Assembly: GCA_946188395.1 (NCBI GenBank)
Contig: CAMHUU010000012.1
Span: 1-64,000, forward strand
DNA length: 64,000 nucleotides
Source: an uncultured Prevotellaceae bacterium
Lineage (GTDB): Bacteria; Bacteroidota; Bacteroidia; Bacteroidales; Bacteroidaceae
Direction of reading: 5' to 3'
The position numbers were made by a program, and so were the translations under genes. Position 1 is the first letter of the stretch. Each line of letters begins with the position of its first letter. The notes beneath the pieces were generated by a model that saw nothing but the letters and a program-made list of their open reading frames with translations, made no database searches and was not told the DNA's origin. Positions 1 through 9,086 of this stretch are shown in pieces.

Positions 1-34
1 TTCTTATGATTTTCTTATTGTTGCTTATCTATTC

Positions 35-1963
35 TTACTTCACCTCCTCGAAGTCGGCGTCCTGGATGTTGTCATCCTTCGGGGGCTCCTGACCAGCCTG
101 CTGGTTGTAGAAGGGACCCTGCTGCTGGTCAGCGCCGGGCTGAGGACCAGCCTGTGCACCAGCACCCTGATACATCTGCTGCGAGGCAGTCTGCCAAGCG
201 GCGTTCAGGGCATTGATGGCAGAGTCGATAGCAGCAATGTCGCCAGCCTTGTGGGCGTCCTTCAACTGCTGCAGTGCCTGTTCGATAGCGGGCTTGTGCT
301 GGGCAGGAATCTTGTCGCCAATCTCCTGCAGCTGATTCTCCGTCTGGAAAATCATCGAGTCAGCCTGATTCATCTTGTCCACACGCTCACGCTCACGCTT
401 GTCGTTCTCGGCGTTCTGCTCTGCCTCGGCCTTCATGCGGTTGATCTCGTCCTGCGACAGACCTGACGAAGCCTCGATGCGGATGGCCTGCTCCTTACCG
501 GTAGCCTTATCCTTGGCCGATACCTTCAGAATACCGTTGGCGTCGATGTCGAAGGTCACCTCAATCTGAGGAATACCACGACGGGCAGGAGCAATACCTG
601 TCAGGTTAAACTGACCGATCGACTTGTTCTGAGCTGCCATCGGGCGCTCACCCTGCAGCACGTGGATAGTTACCTCTGTCTGATTGTCAGCAGCAGTCGA
701 GAACACCTCGCTCTTCTTGCAAGGAATGGTCGTGTTGGCCTCGATGAGCTTGGTCATCACACCGCCCATAGTCTCGATACCCAGTGTCAACGGAGTCACG
801 TCGAGCAGCACGATGTCGCCTACTCCACCCTCCTTGTTCAGAATGGCACCCTGGATAGAAGCACCTACGGCCACCACCTCGTCAGGGTTCACACCCTTTG
901 AAGGCTCTTTGCCAAAGTAGTTCTTCACCAGCGTCTGCACGGCGGGGATACGGCTCGAACCACCTACGAGGATAACCTCGTCGATATCGGCAGTATTCAG
1001 CTTGGCGTCAGCCATAGCCTTCTGACAAGGTGCCAGACAAGCCTGAATCAGATCATGAGCCAACTGCTCGAACTTCGCACGTGTCAGTGTCTTCACCAAG
1101 TGCTTGGGAACACCGCCAACGGGCATGATGTACGGCAGGTTGATCTCCGTCGATGTGCTTGACGACAGCTCAATCTTTGCCTTCTCGGCAGCCTCCTTCA
1201 GACGCTGCATAGCCATCGGGTCGTCCTTCAGGTTGGCACCCTCGTCGTTCTTGAACTCCTGAACGAGCCAGTCGATGATGACCTGGTCGAAGTCGTCACC
1301 GCCAAGGTGTGTGTCACCATTGGTCGAGAGCACTTCGAACACACCGCCACCGAACTCCAGGATCGAGATATCGAACGTACCGCCACCCAGGTCGAACACG
1401 GCAATCTTCATGTCCTTGTTGGCCTTGTCAACACCGTATGCCAAAGCGGCAGCTGTGGGCTCGTTCACAATACGCTTCACGTTCAGACCGGCAATCTGGC
1501 CTGCCTCCTTCGTAGCCTGACGCTGAGAGTCCGAGAAGTAGGCAGGAACAGTGATAACGGCGTCCGTCACCTCCTGGCCCAGATAGTCCTCAGCGGTCTT
1601 CTTCATCTTCTGCAGCACCATAGCCGAAATCTCCTGCGGAGTATACTTACGGCCGTCGATGTCAACACGGGGATAACCACCCTCATTTACTACAGTATAA
1701 GGTACGCGCGAGATTTCCTTCTCGGTCTGCTGCCAGTTCTCACCCATGAAGCGCTTAATCGAATAAACGGTCTTCTTCGGGTTCGTAATAGCCTGACGCT
1801 TGGCGGGATCGCCAATCTTGCGCTCACCATTTTCCACAAAACCAACGACAGAAGGCGTCGTACGCTTGCCCTCGCTGTTGGCAATCACAACGGGCTCGTT
1901 GCCTTCGAATACGGCAACACAGCTGTTAGTTGTTCCTAAGTCAATTCCAATAATTTTTCCCAT
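35..1963 (-). CDS. dnaK: Chaperone DnaK (Hsp70)
   Basis: ATP-dependent cytosolic Hsp70 chaperone that binds unfolded polypeptides together with DnaJ and GrpE. The 642-residue product has the full family length. It opens with [14 protein letters not shown], carries the second phosphate-binding motif [14 protein letters not shown] and the adenosine motif [11 protein letters not shown], then a substrate-binding domain, a Q/G-rich linker and the usual acidic end DADFEEVK. No DnaJ or GrpE gene lies beside it here. It is transcribed away from the secreted-protein gene at 2142; the roughly 180-bp spacer holds a sigma-54-like site (see promoter entry). Identification is secure. Confidence 0.98.
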   Translation of the reverse strand: MGKIIGIDLGTTNSCVAVFEGNEPVVIANSEGKRTTPSVVGFVENGERKIGDPAKRQAITNPKKTVYSIKRFMGENWQQTEKEISRVPYTVVNEGGYPRVDIDGRKYTPQEISAMVLQKMKKTAEDYLGQEVTDAVITVPAYFSDSQRQATKEAGQIAGLNVKRIVNEPTAAALAYGVDKANKDMKIAVFDLGGGTFDISILEFGGGVFEVLSTNGDTHLGGDDFDQVIIDWLVQEFKNDEGANLKDDPMAMQRLKEAAEKAKIELSSSTSTEINLPYIMPVGGVPKHLVKTLTRAKFEQLAHDLIQACLAPCQKAMADAKLNTADIDEVILVGGSSRIPAVQTLVKNYFGKEPSKGVNPDEVVAVGASIQGAILNKEGGVGDIVLLDVTPLTLGIETMGGVMTKLIEANTTIPCKKSEVFSTAADNQTEVTIHVLQGERPMAAQNKSIGQFNLTGIAPARRGIPQIEVTFDIDANGILKVSAKDKATGKEQAIRIEASSGLSQDEINRMKAEAEQNAENDKRERERVDKMNQADSMIFQTENQLQEIGDKIPAQHKPAIEQALQQLKDAHKAGDIAAIDSAINALNAAWQTASQQMYQGAGAQAGPQPGADQQQGPFYNQQAGQEPPKDDNIQDADFEEVK

Positions 1964-2025
1964 AGTTGTATATTTTTTATATGTTAATAATCACATGAAT
2001 TCTCACATTTTGACACTGACAAGAT

Positions 2026-2042
2026 AGCAAAGTGCGTGCCAA
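2026..2042 (-). promoter_or_regulatory. Sigma-54-like promoter candidate upstream of dnaK
   Basis: On the minus strand the sequence TTGGCACGCACTTTGCT matches the RpoN consensus TGGCACG-N4-TTGCW, with the required GG and GC dinucleotides ten bases apart. It lies about 63 bp upstream of the dnaK start. No TAnnTTTG housekeeping box overlaps it (the sequence has GCACTTTG). This is a sequence match only; transcription from it is inferred. Confidence 0.5.
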
Positions 2043-2099
2043 AATAAAAAAAAATGAAGAATATAATGACATTTTGGCACAAGTTAGAAAAATTATTTG

Positions 2100-2107
2100 T
2101 AACTTTG
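2100..2107 (+). promoter_or_regulatory. Bacteroidetes-type -7 box for the gene at 2142
   Basis: TAACTTTG fits the TAnnTTTG -7 consensus and lies 34 bp before the start codon. The nearest TTG upstream is 23 bp away, slightly longer than the usual 19-21, so the -33 assignment is weak. Confidence 0.5.
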
Positions 2108-2141
2108 TCGGCAGAATATCGATATTAGACAAAAAAACATC

Positions 2142-3563
2142 ATGATGAAAAGAATGATTTTGTTGGCAGGAATGGCTGTTGCCATGACCGCTGCTATGGC
2201 TCAAGACACGGATTACATCGTGAAGACGAAGAATGTAAAGAAGACAGCTGTCGCCGCAGCAGTCACCGCAGACGACGTCGTTGCCGAGGATGCCGAGCCA
2301 AAGGACTTTATGGGTAAGAACTTCCGTTTCTACAGCATGTGCGACTGGAAGGAGGGTATGCGATTCATGGTGATTCCCGAGAAGTACGACCTGTTGGTTA
2401 ACACCTTCCGCGACATGGCCACCAACAAGGAGGCCAGCAGCGGACGCCTGCGCCACCACATCATGGTCTACAAGGGTCACGAGGATATGCCAAACGGGCG
2501 CGTCCACATCAATTTCTATTGCGAGACCGACAAGAAGAGCTACTACTACGAGCTGCCCAACGGCACGTTCGATGACTACTGCTACGGCAAGCTGGGTGTC
2601 CCCACCCTGGCCTATCTGGGCGATGTCGACAAGGCCCGCGAGTTGCTCATGGACCAGCCGCTCATCACGCGTACCCAGTTCTTCCGCATTGATACCGAAT
2701 ACGACGGCGACGGATTCCAGGAGGTGAAATACCCGAAGAACAAGCTGGTCACCGTCAAGGCTATCGGCGTAGGCACCCGTGCGTTCCCCGTCAAGATTAT
2801 CGTCGAGGACGAGAATGGCGAACAGTTCTATCAGAATGTGGCCATGTCGAAGACTAACTGCGGCATGCGCGACGACGAGTTCGACGTCGACAACGCTAAA
2901 TTCCTCTTCGAGGGCTCGTTCGAGTTCACCGGTGCCGAGATGGAGGTGTCGAAGGACTACAAGACCTACCTGAACCAGACCGTCCACAATAAGTTCGCTA
3001 CAGCCATGAGCAGTAAGGGTGCCGGTAAGGAGCGCGACGTGAAGGTGCCACGCTTCACAGGTTTCATCATCGACGAAATCAACCGTAACAAGAATCAGGA
3101 AGGCTACTACACGCTGACACTGCGCGAAGTGGAGACCCGCCGTATCTACTATAAGGACATCACCTTCAACGAGGACAACCGCGGACCCCGCGAGGACTAC
3201 TTCGGCTATCTCTTCGGCATGGGTGAAGGTACATCGCGCAACACCACCCTCGAGACGCGTACCGCCATCCGCGAAGGCCGTGTCATTCCCGGTATGACTA
3301 TGGAGGAGGTTGAGATGGCTGTGGGCGAAAGCACCAACAAGCTGACCACCAGCGACGGCGTGACCGAGTGGTGGTATCCGCGTTCCAACAGTGTGCTGGT
3401 CGTCCAGTTCACCAAGGACGGCATCGTCAAGAAGGCTGGAGCCCGTGCCGCAGGAAACGGCGCAACTACCAAGAAACGCCGCATGGCCGAGCAGAGTGCC
3501 GGCAGCACGCGCCTGACGGGAAGCGGTTTCTCAAGCAAAGGCAACGCCACTCCTATACAATAA
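2142..3563 (+). CDS. Secreted protein with SmpA/BamE-like C-terminal motif
   Basis: I do not recognise the family as a whole. The 473-residue product begins with a clear signal peptide (MMKRMILLAGMAVAMTAAMAQ), so it is probably periplasmic. Residues around 380-430 read PGMTMEEVEMAVGESTNKL, then a W-Y pair and VLVVQFTKDGIVKK, which resembles the SmpA/OmlA (BamE) pattern of small envelope-assembly domains. The last 30 residues are basic and serine-rich, with no sorting motif I recognise. It is convergent with recA and shares a hairpin terminator with it. Either of two adjacent ATGs could be the start. Function unknown. Confidence 0.8.
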   Translation: MMKRMILLAGMAVAMTAAMAQDTDYIVKTKNVKKTAVAAAVTADDVVAEDAEPKDFMGKNFRFYSMCDWKEGMRFMVIPEKYDLLVNTFRDMATNKEASSGRLRHHIMVYKGHEDMPNGRVHINFYCETDKKSYYYELPNGTFDDYCYGKLGVPTLAYLGDVDKARELLMDQPLITRTQFFRIDTEYDGDGFQEVKYPKNKLVTVKAIGVGTRAFPVKIIVEDENGEQFYQNVAMSKTNCGMRDDEFDVDNAKFLFEGSFEFTGAEMEVSKDYKTYLNQTVHNKFATAMSSKGAGKERDVKVPRFTGFIIDEINRNKNQEGYYTLTLREVETRRIYYKDITFNEDNRGPREDYFGYLFGMGEGTSRNTTLETRTAIREGRVIPGMTMEEVEMAVGESTNKLTTSDGVTEWWYPRSNSVLVVQFTKDGIVKKAGARAAGNGATTKKRRMAEQSAGSTRLTGSGFSSKGNATPIQ

Positions 3564-3602
3564 TAAGTAAGGGCCGCAAGTTTGCGGCCCTTACTTATTA
3601 TT
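3559..3602. terminator. Bidirectional intrinsic terminator between the 2142 gene and recA
   Basis: A perfect 19-bp inverted repeat (AATAATAAGTAAGGGCCGC, 6-nt loop, then its complement) spans the gap between the two convergent genes. Its arms contain both stop codons. The GC-rich core and A/T-rich outer arms suit termination in both directions. Confidence 0.85.
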
Positions 3603-4635
3603 GATTATTCTCTGCAATCTTCGCCATGATCTTGGCTTCAATCTCGTCACACAGCTCGGGATTGTCCTTCAGCAACTCCTTCACCGCAGCATCACCCTGC
3701 CCCAGCTTGGTGTCACCATACGAGAACCACGAACCGCTCTTCTTGATGATGTTGTATTCAACACCCAGGCTCACGATTTCGCCAACCTTCGAGATACCCT
3801 CGCCATACATGATTTCGAACTCGGCTTTACGGAAGGGAGGAGCCACCTTGTTCTTCACTACCTTCACCTTCACCTGACTACCAATGGCGGTCTCGCCGTC
3901 CTTGATGGGCGCATTCGACTTGCGGACGTCGATACGCACTGAGGCATAGAACTTCAGCGCATTACCACCCGTCGTGGTCTCGGGACTGCCAAACATGACA
4001 CCAATCTTCTCGCGCAGCTGGTTGATGAAGATACAGGTCGTCTTGGTCTTCGAAATGGTACCGGTCAGCTTACGCAGGGCCTGGCTCATCAGACGGGCAT
4101 GCAGACCAACCTTGTTCTCACCCATGTCACCCTCGATCTCAGCCTTGGGAGTCAGCGCAGCCACCGAGTCGACAACCAGGATGTCGACAGCCGACGAACG
4201 AATCAGCTGGTCGGCAATCTCCAGCGCCTGCTCACCATTGTCGGGCTGCGAGATATACAGATTGGCGATATCCACACCCAGCTTCTCGGCATAGAAGCGG
4301 TCGAAGGCGTGCTCAGCGTCGATGAAGGCAGCAACGCCGCCGGCCTTCTGACACTCGGCAATGGCATGGATGGCCAGCGTGGTCTTACCCGACGACTCCG
4401 GACCGTAAATCTCGATGATGCGGCCCTTGGGGTAACCGCCCACACCCAGTGCGGCATTCAGACCTATCGAGCCCGTGGGAATCACCTCGATGTTCTCAAT
4501 CTTTTCTTCACCCATCTTCATGATGCTGCCCTTGCCGAAGCTCTTCTCAATCTGAGCCAACGCATTCTGCAAGGCTTTCATCTTTTGCTCTTGCGGGGTC
4601 AAATTCTCTTTCTCTTCTTTTTCTTTCTTTGCCAT
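3598..4635 (-). CDS. recA: Recombinase RecA
   Basis: Strand-exchange ATPase for homologous recombination and SOS induction. The 345-residue product has the normal length, with Walker [10 protein letters not shown] near residue 73, the Walker B region [19 protein letters not shown], and the signature [18 protein letters not shown] charged K/E-rich stretch precedes the core, as is common in Bacteroidetes. Its start is only 20 bp from the stop of the GH31 gene upstream on the same strand, so it is either co-transcribed or driven by a promoter inside the GH31 3' end; no clear TAnnTTTG box was found in the gap. Confidence 0.98.
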   Translation of the reverse strand: MAKKEKEEKENLTPQEQKMKALQNALAQIEKSFGKGSIMKMGEEKIENIEVIPTGSIGLNAALGVGGYPKGRIIEIYGPESSGKTTLAIHAIAECQKAGGVAAFIDAEHAFDRFYAEKLGVDIANLYISQPDNGEQALEIADQLIRSSAVDILVVDSVAALTPKAEIEGDMGENKVGLHARLMSQALRKLTGTISKTKTTCIFINQLREKIGVMFGSPETTTGGNALKFYASVRIDVRKSNAPIKDGETAIGSQVKVKVVKNKVAPPFRKAEFEIMYGEGISKVGEIVSLGVEYNIIKKSGSWFSYGDTKLGQGDAAVKELLKDNPELCDEIEAKIMAKIAENNQ

Positions 4636-4655
4636 AATATAATATGTTTAGTTTA

Positions 4656-7010
4656 TTATAGTTTACATGTTACTGTCTGACCTTCATACGTCACCGACTG
4701 TCGACTGCCGTCGGGGGTGATAACGATAAAGGTGCGCTTTCCGATCATGCCGGGATAGCTGCCCTGGCGACTGCCAATGGTCAGCGTCCGCGTGCGGTTG
4801 TCCCACTGCATCGGAATCACGCTGTAGACGCCCTGCTCGTAACGATAGCTGTCGCCCTCGTCCTCATACAGGGAGAACCGTCCGTCAGCACCGGGATAGA
4901 CGCGCAGCTCCAGCTCGTCCCACGACTTCTCGCCGACGTACTGCATCACCGGACCCATAGGCACGATGCTGCCTGCACGGACAAACATCGGCACACGGTT
5001 CAGCTGCGTTTCCAGCGTCACCGTCTGGCCGCCCTTATATCGCTTACCCGTCCAGAAGTCGTACCATTCGGCACCCTCCGGCAGGTATTTCACAGCGCTC
5101 TTCTTCGCCGCCCAATCAATTCTTAATTCTTCATTCCTAATTCTTAATTCATTCCGGTCCCATCCCGTCATAGCGTCCGTGCGGATAATTTTCTCCTCCG
5201 TATACTGCGGGTCTACAATGGGACAAGCCAGGATGCTGCGACCGAACATAAACTCGTCGGTCATGTTCCACACGCGCTTGTCGCTGGCGAAGTCGGAAAA
5301 CAGCGGACGCATATAGCTGTCGTTGTTCGACGTCACCTGCCAGGCGGTACTATATAAATAAGGTATAAGCTGGTAGCGCAGACCGATGGCCTCCTCAATG
5401 GCGTCGTACACGGGATCTCCCTTCTTGCCGAACTGCCAGATCTCGCGGGGCGCATCGGCACCATGACTGCGGAACACCGGACAGAACAGTCCGTACTGCA
5501 TCCAGCGTACGTACAGCTCCTGGAACTGCGGATTCTTGGGAGCCGACGCCGGACCCATTGTGTTATAGGCATTACAAAAGAAACCGCCGATGTCGGTATT
5601 GAAGTTGGGGTTGCCCGTCAGCGTGAAGCTCAGTCCGGCAGGCACCTGCTTGCGCAGCATATCCCACGACGAGTTCACGTCGCCGCTCCACATGTTCGAA
5701 CCGTAGTGCTGCTGTCCGGCAAACGACGAGCGTGTCATGATGAACACGCGCTTCGGGCTGTCGGCATAATCCCTGCGCTGCGACTGATAGATGCCACGAA
5801 CTGTCTCCAGCGGGAAGGCGTTACGCTGCGAGCGCCACGTGCCGCCATACACCTTGTGGTTGTAGTCGGCCTCCGTCGGATAGAAACAGTCCGGATCCGT
5901 CGAGTCCATCCACCAGGCGTCCGTGCCATAGTCGTACAGCTTTCTCAGGTATTTCCAATAGATGTCGCGGGCCACGGGACTGAAGGCGTCATACACCTTT
6001 ACGCCCGACGGATAGTCCTCCTTCATTGGCGGCCACACATGCGAGATACCGCTCTGCGGCCACGTCTCGAAAGGCATCAGCAGGCCCTTTTCGTTCAACT
6101 CACGGAACTGCTTGGTCTGCGGTCCGAAACTGGCCCATATCGAAATCATGAAGTGGGCGTGCTTCCGGTGCACGTTCTCTATCAGCTGCTTGCCGGTGGC
6201 AAAGTCCTCCGACAGGAAGTCCATTGCGTTCCACAGGTAGTTCGAACCCCAGTACTGCCAGTCCTGGATGATACCGTCCAGCGGCACCTGCAACTCGCGG
6301 TACTTGTCGACGATGCTCTCCGTCTCCCGTGCGGTCTTATAGCGTTCCTTCGACTGCCAGAAGCCATAGGTCCACAACGGAAACATCGGCACGTCGCCCG
6401 TCAGCCAGCGCATCTGGGCTATCACGCCGTCGGCACTGCCGCCATACATGAAGTAATAGTCCACGCCCTGACCGGCCTCCGAGGTGAATGTCATACCATC
6501 CTGTCCGTCGGCAAAGTCCGTGGGCGAATAGTTCTCCCAGTACAGGCCCCAGCCCTTAATCGACTGCAGCACGTTCTGGAAGTCCTCCAGGTTCGACTGC
6601 TCCATGCGCTTCTGCGTGCCGCGGCGGTTCATCTTGCCGTCCTGGATGGTACCCAGGCCGTAGATGGCCTCGTCCTTGTCCAGCAGAAAGGTCTGACTCA
6701 CCTGCCACTCGTCGATGGTCTTCCGAATCAGGCTCCAACCACCCTCGCGCAGCAGCACCTTGCCCTTCGCCGTCAGGAACGTCAGGCGCCCCTGGGCGTC
6801 CTGCCTGACCGTCAGTTCACTGCTCTTCCACGTGTTGCCGCTCTTCGCGACGGCCACCTCGCCGGGCTTGGCTGTCACCACCAGACTCTTCGTCGGCGTG
6901 CCCTTCACCACATGCACCATGTTCGGGGCCATGAACTCTATCTTCACATCCTGAGCCCAGCCCACCACGGTGGTCAGCACCACGGTCAATGCTATCAGTA
7001 TTCGCTTCAT
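4656..7010 (-). CDS. GH31 family alpha-glycosidase (alpha-xylosidase/alpha-glucosidase type), secreted
   Basis: A retaining alpha-glycosidase of family GH31. The proposed start is an internal ATG of the 1205-aa ORF because MKRILIALTVVLTTVVGWAQ is a perfect signal peptide; this gives 784 residues, typical for Bacteroidetes GH31 enzymes with a C-terminal beta domain. The nucleophile motif is WMDSTDPD and the acid/base motif WSGDVNSSW. A low-complexity insert (NELRIRNEELRIDW) sits in the C-terminal part; its DNA resembles the AT-rich spacers found between genes elsewhere in this window. Substrate (xyloglucan-type alpha-xylose or alpha-glucose) is not resolved by sequence alone. There is no stop codon between it and the dehydrogenase ORF upstream. 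Confidence 0.9.
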   Translation of the reverse strand: MKRILIALTVVLTTVVGWAQDVKIEFMAPNMVHVVKGTPTKSLVVTAKPGEVAVAKSGNTWKSSELTVRQDAQGRLTFLTAKGKVLLREGGWSLIRKTIDEWQVSQTFLLDKDEAIYGLGTIQDGKMNRRGTQKRMEQSNLEDFQNVLQSIKGWGLYWENYSPTDFADGQDGMTFTSEAGQGVDYYFMYGGSADGVIAQMRWLTGDVPMFPLWTYGFWQSKERYKTARETESIVDKYRELQVPLDGIIQDWQYWGSNYLWNAMDFLSEDFATGKQLIENVHRKHAHFMISIWASFGPQTKQFRELNEKGLLMPFETWPQSGISHVWPPMKEDYPSGVKVYDAFSPVARDIYWKYLRKLYDYGTDAWWMDSTDPDCFYPTEADYNHKVYGGTWRSQRNAFPLETVRGIYQSQRRDYADSPKRVFIMTRSSFAGQQHYGSNMWSGDVNSSWDMLRKQVPAGLSFTLTGNPNFNTDIGGFFCNAYNTMGPASAPKNPQFQELYVRWMQYGLFCPVFRSHGADAPREIWQFGKKGDPVYDAIEEAIGLRYQLIPYLYSTAWQVTSNNDSYMRPLFSDFASDKRVWNMTDEFMFGRSILACPIVDPQYTEEKIIRTDAMTGWDRNELRIRNEELRIDWAAKKSAVKYLPEGAEWYDFWTGKRYKGGQTVTLETQLNRVPMFVRAGSIVPMGPVMQYVGEKSWDELELRVYPGADGRFSLYEDEGDSYRYEQGVYSVIPMQWDNRTRTLTIGSRQGSYPGMIGKRTFIVITPDGSRQSVTYEGQTVTCKL

Positions 7011-8273
7011 CGTCTGTCGTCGTTGGACTGTTGTTTCTAATTCCAAGTCTCCGTCGTGAATCTCGTGCCAAGGCAGACCCTGCTTGTTCAGTTGCTCCAT
7101 AAACGGATCGGGGTCAAACTCCTCCACATTGTGCACGCCGGGCTTCTTCCACAGACCCTTGCAGAACATCATCGCACCAATCATCGCCGGCACGCCCGTA
7201 GTATACGACACGCCCTGCATGCCCGTCTCTTCGTAGGCCGCACGGTGCGAACAGTTGTTATACACATAGTAGGTATGCTCCCGTCCGTCGTTGCCGATAC
7301 CGCGAATCCTACAGCCGATGCTCGTCTCGCCTTCGTAGTTCTCGCCCAGATCCTGCGGATTGGGCAGCACGGCCTTCAGGAACTGCAGGGGCACAATTTT
7401 TACTTTGGCTACGCCACTGCCGTCGGCCAGTGGAGCCTCGTACTCGACCTCGTCGATGCGACTCATGCCGATGTTCTGAATCACCTCCAGGTGCTTCAGA
7501 TACTGCTGTCCGAAGGTCATCCAGAATCGGGCACGCTTAATCGTCGGATAGTTAATCACCAGCGACTCGATTTCCTCGTGGTGCAACAGGTAGCTGTCGC
7601 GCGGACCGATGTTCGGATACGTCAGGTCCTTGTGAATCTCCAGCGGCTCCGTCTCCACCCACTGGCCGTTCTCCCAGTAGAGGCCCTTCTGCGTAATTTC
7701 GCGGATGTTAATCTCGGGATTGAAGTTGGTGGCAAAAGCCTTATGGTGGTCGCCGGCATTACAGTCGACGATGTCCAGATACTGAATCTCCTTAAAGTGG
7801 TGCTTGGCGGCGTAGGCCGTATAGATGCTCGTCACACCCGGGTCGAAACCGCAGCCCAGAATAGCTGTCAGTCCGGCCTGCTCGAAGCGCTCGCGGTAGG
7901 CCCACTGCCACGAGTACTCGAAGTGAGCCTCGTCCTTCGGCTCGTAGTTCGCTGTGTCCAGGTAGCTGCATCCGCAAGCAAGACAGGCGTCCATAATCGT
8001 CAGGTCCTGATAGGGCAACGCCAGGTTTATCACCAGCTCGGGCTTGTAGTCATCGAACAGCGCCTTCAGCTGCTCCACGTCGTCAGCGTCCACCTGTGCC
8101 GTCTTGATGTCCAGCGTGTAGCCTGCCTTATGGATGTCCTCCACGATCTTGTCGCACTTCGCCTTCCTGCGACTGGCAATCATAAACTCCGTAAACACGT
8201 CAGCATTCTGAGCAATCTTGAATGCTGCCACTGTTGCGACGCCCCCGGCGCCAATCATTAATACTCTAGCCAT
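7011..8273 (-). CDS. Saccharopine dehydrogenase-family protein, probable carboxynorspermidine/carboxyspermidine synthase, no own stop codon
   Basis: Probable NADPH-dependent enzyme that joins a diamine to aspartate semialdehyde in the alternative spermidine route. It opens with a Rossmann loop (VLMIGAGGVATVAAFKIA) and contains ILGCGFDPGVTSIYTAYAAKHHF, typical of the carboxynorspermidine synthase branch of the saccharopine dehydrogenase family. Homologues usually end near the sequence GLPWHEIHDGDLEL; here the frame stays open for nine more codons straight into the ATG of the GH31 signal peptide. Either the stop was lost or the proteins are made as a fusion. The end given is the last codon before the GH31 start. 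No decarboxylase partner (nspC) lies nearby. Confidence 0.82.
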
Positions 8274-8304
8274 AGTTTTATTTAGTTTTTTCGTTATTAC
8301 GTTA

Positions 8305-8955
8305 TTACGACATTTTATTTATCTCTTCCGAACGAATTCCCAGCGCTGCCATCAGCGAATAGCCCAGAATCTCCTGTCGGAAGTTCCCGCCCTCCATGGG
8401 CTGCATGGCCAGCACCGTCACGTGCTTGTCGGGGTCGGCGTGGCGCAATCCTTCGCGCACCTTCTGGAATATCTCCTCGGCATTCGGCACCACAATCATC
8501 CGCTTCACCTCCTCGGCATTCGCAATAATCTGCATCGAGTCCACAAACAGGTCGTCCATCGTCGTCAGCTCCTCCACGGGAACGCAGCTCATCAGAAACT
8601 CCCCCAGCCTACCCGTAAACGCCTTACCGTCCAGTTCGGCGAAGCTGCCCGGCGCGAAGTTATCCATTTTCAGGCCCTTGTGCAACAGCACCACCTGGAC
8701 ACTTCGCTGGATCACTTGGGGACGGTTCTGATGATCACAGTCGACTTTCGACGACGGATCAGCAGAACCGTCCCCATGATCCGCTGGCCGCAGTCCGCCG
8801 TCCAGCGCCACGCACTCCAGCCACTGCGCCATATCGGCCTGCGGAATCCGCCGACCTATCATGCGTTCGAAATTCACTATCAAGTCAAATGCCACCTTGT
8901 CCACGTAGTCTGCGTCGACCAGAATGACATTCTCACACCATTTCGTTTCTTTCAT
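8305..8955 (-). CDS. Unrecognised Bacteroidales protein interrupted by a REP-like hairpin
   Basis: I do not recognise the family. The start is placed at the ATG giving MKETKWCENVILVDADYVDKVAF because a strong promoter (-7 box 8961-8968) lies downstream of the longer ORF-track start. The product is about 216 residues, without signal peptide or membrane segment, so probably cytosolic. Around residues 75-100 the sequence DHGDGSADPSSKVDCDH and the following QNRPQVIQ is encoded by a 74-bp hairpin element that looks inserted in frame. It lies directly upstream of the dehydrogenase ORF (about 30-bp gap) and is likely co-transcribed with it. Confidence 0.75.
   Translation of the reverse strand: MKETKWCENVILVDADYVDKVAFDLIVNFERMIGRRIPQADMAQWLECVALDGGLRPADHGDGSADPSSKVDCDHQNRPQVIQRSVQVVLLHKGLKMDNFAPGSFAELDGKAFTGRLGEFLMSCVPVEELTTMDDLFVDSMQIIANAEEVKRMIVVPNAEEIFQKVREGLRHADPDKHVTVLAMQPMEGGNFRQEILGYSLMAALGIRSEEINKMS
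8709..8782. repeat. REP-like palindromic element inside a coding sequence
   Basis: Perfect 14-bp arms TGGGGACGGTTCTG (8717-8730) and its complement (8763-8776) sit inside a longer imperfect inverted repeat bounded by GGATCA/TGATCC, and the loop holds a smaller hairpin (GTCGA-AAG-TCGAC). From memory, the GGGGACGGTTCT core resembles palindromes mobilised by REP-associated tyrosine transposases in many bacteria; no such transposase is in the window. The element is translated in frame within the gene 8305-8955. Confidence 0.65.
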
Positions 8956-8960
8956 GCCTG

Positions 8961-8992
8961 CAAAGATAGTGAAAATCGAACGAAAAACCAAA
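8961..8992 (-). promoter_or_regulatory. Promoter of the 8305-8955 gene
   Basis: Minus-strand TATCTTTG (-7 box at 8961-8968) with TTTG exactly 20 bp upstream is a textbook Bacteroidetes promoter. The chosen ATG lies only about 5 nt beyond the box, implying a leaderless or nearly leaderless transcript. Confidence 0.7.
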
Positions 8993-9044
8993 TAATTTTG
9001 AGTTTTTCTGAGATGCAGCCTATCTTCGACGAAGTCAAGGGTAA

Positions 9045-9086
9045 TAAAAAAAATCGGACTGACCTCACATCAGCCCGATTTTTTTA
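9045..9086. terminator. Bidirectional terminator-like hairpin
   Basis: ATCGGACTGA and TCAGCCCGAT form a stem around a 7-nt loop, flanked by an A-tract on the left and a T-tract on the right. A nearly identical element in reverse orientation lies before metG (34788-34824). No gene reads into it from the left on the plus strand, so it may be a dispersed element. Confidence 0.65.

Noticed and set aside
5463-7040. Plus-strand ORF of 525 codons opposite the GH31 gene
   Set aside because: It is the mirror frame of a well-supported GH31 gene with intact catalytic motifs. The translation is rich in H, R and L with no recognisable domain, as expected of antisense frames in GC-balanced genes.
7056-8261. 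Plus-strand ORF of 401 codons opposite the saccharopine-dehydrogenase-like region
   Set aside because: Lies entirely over the opposite-strand enzyme with a clear Rossmann motif; no independent evidence.
8709-8782. Intrinsic transcription terminator
   Set aside because: Strong hairpin, but it lies inside an open reading frame and lacks a T-tract on either strand.
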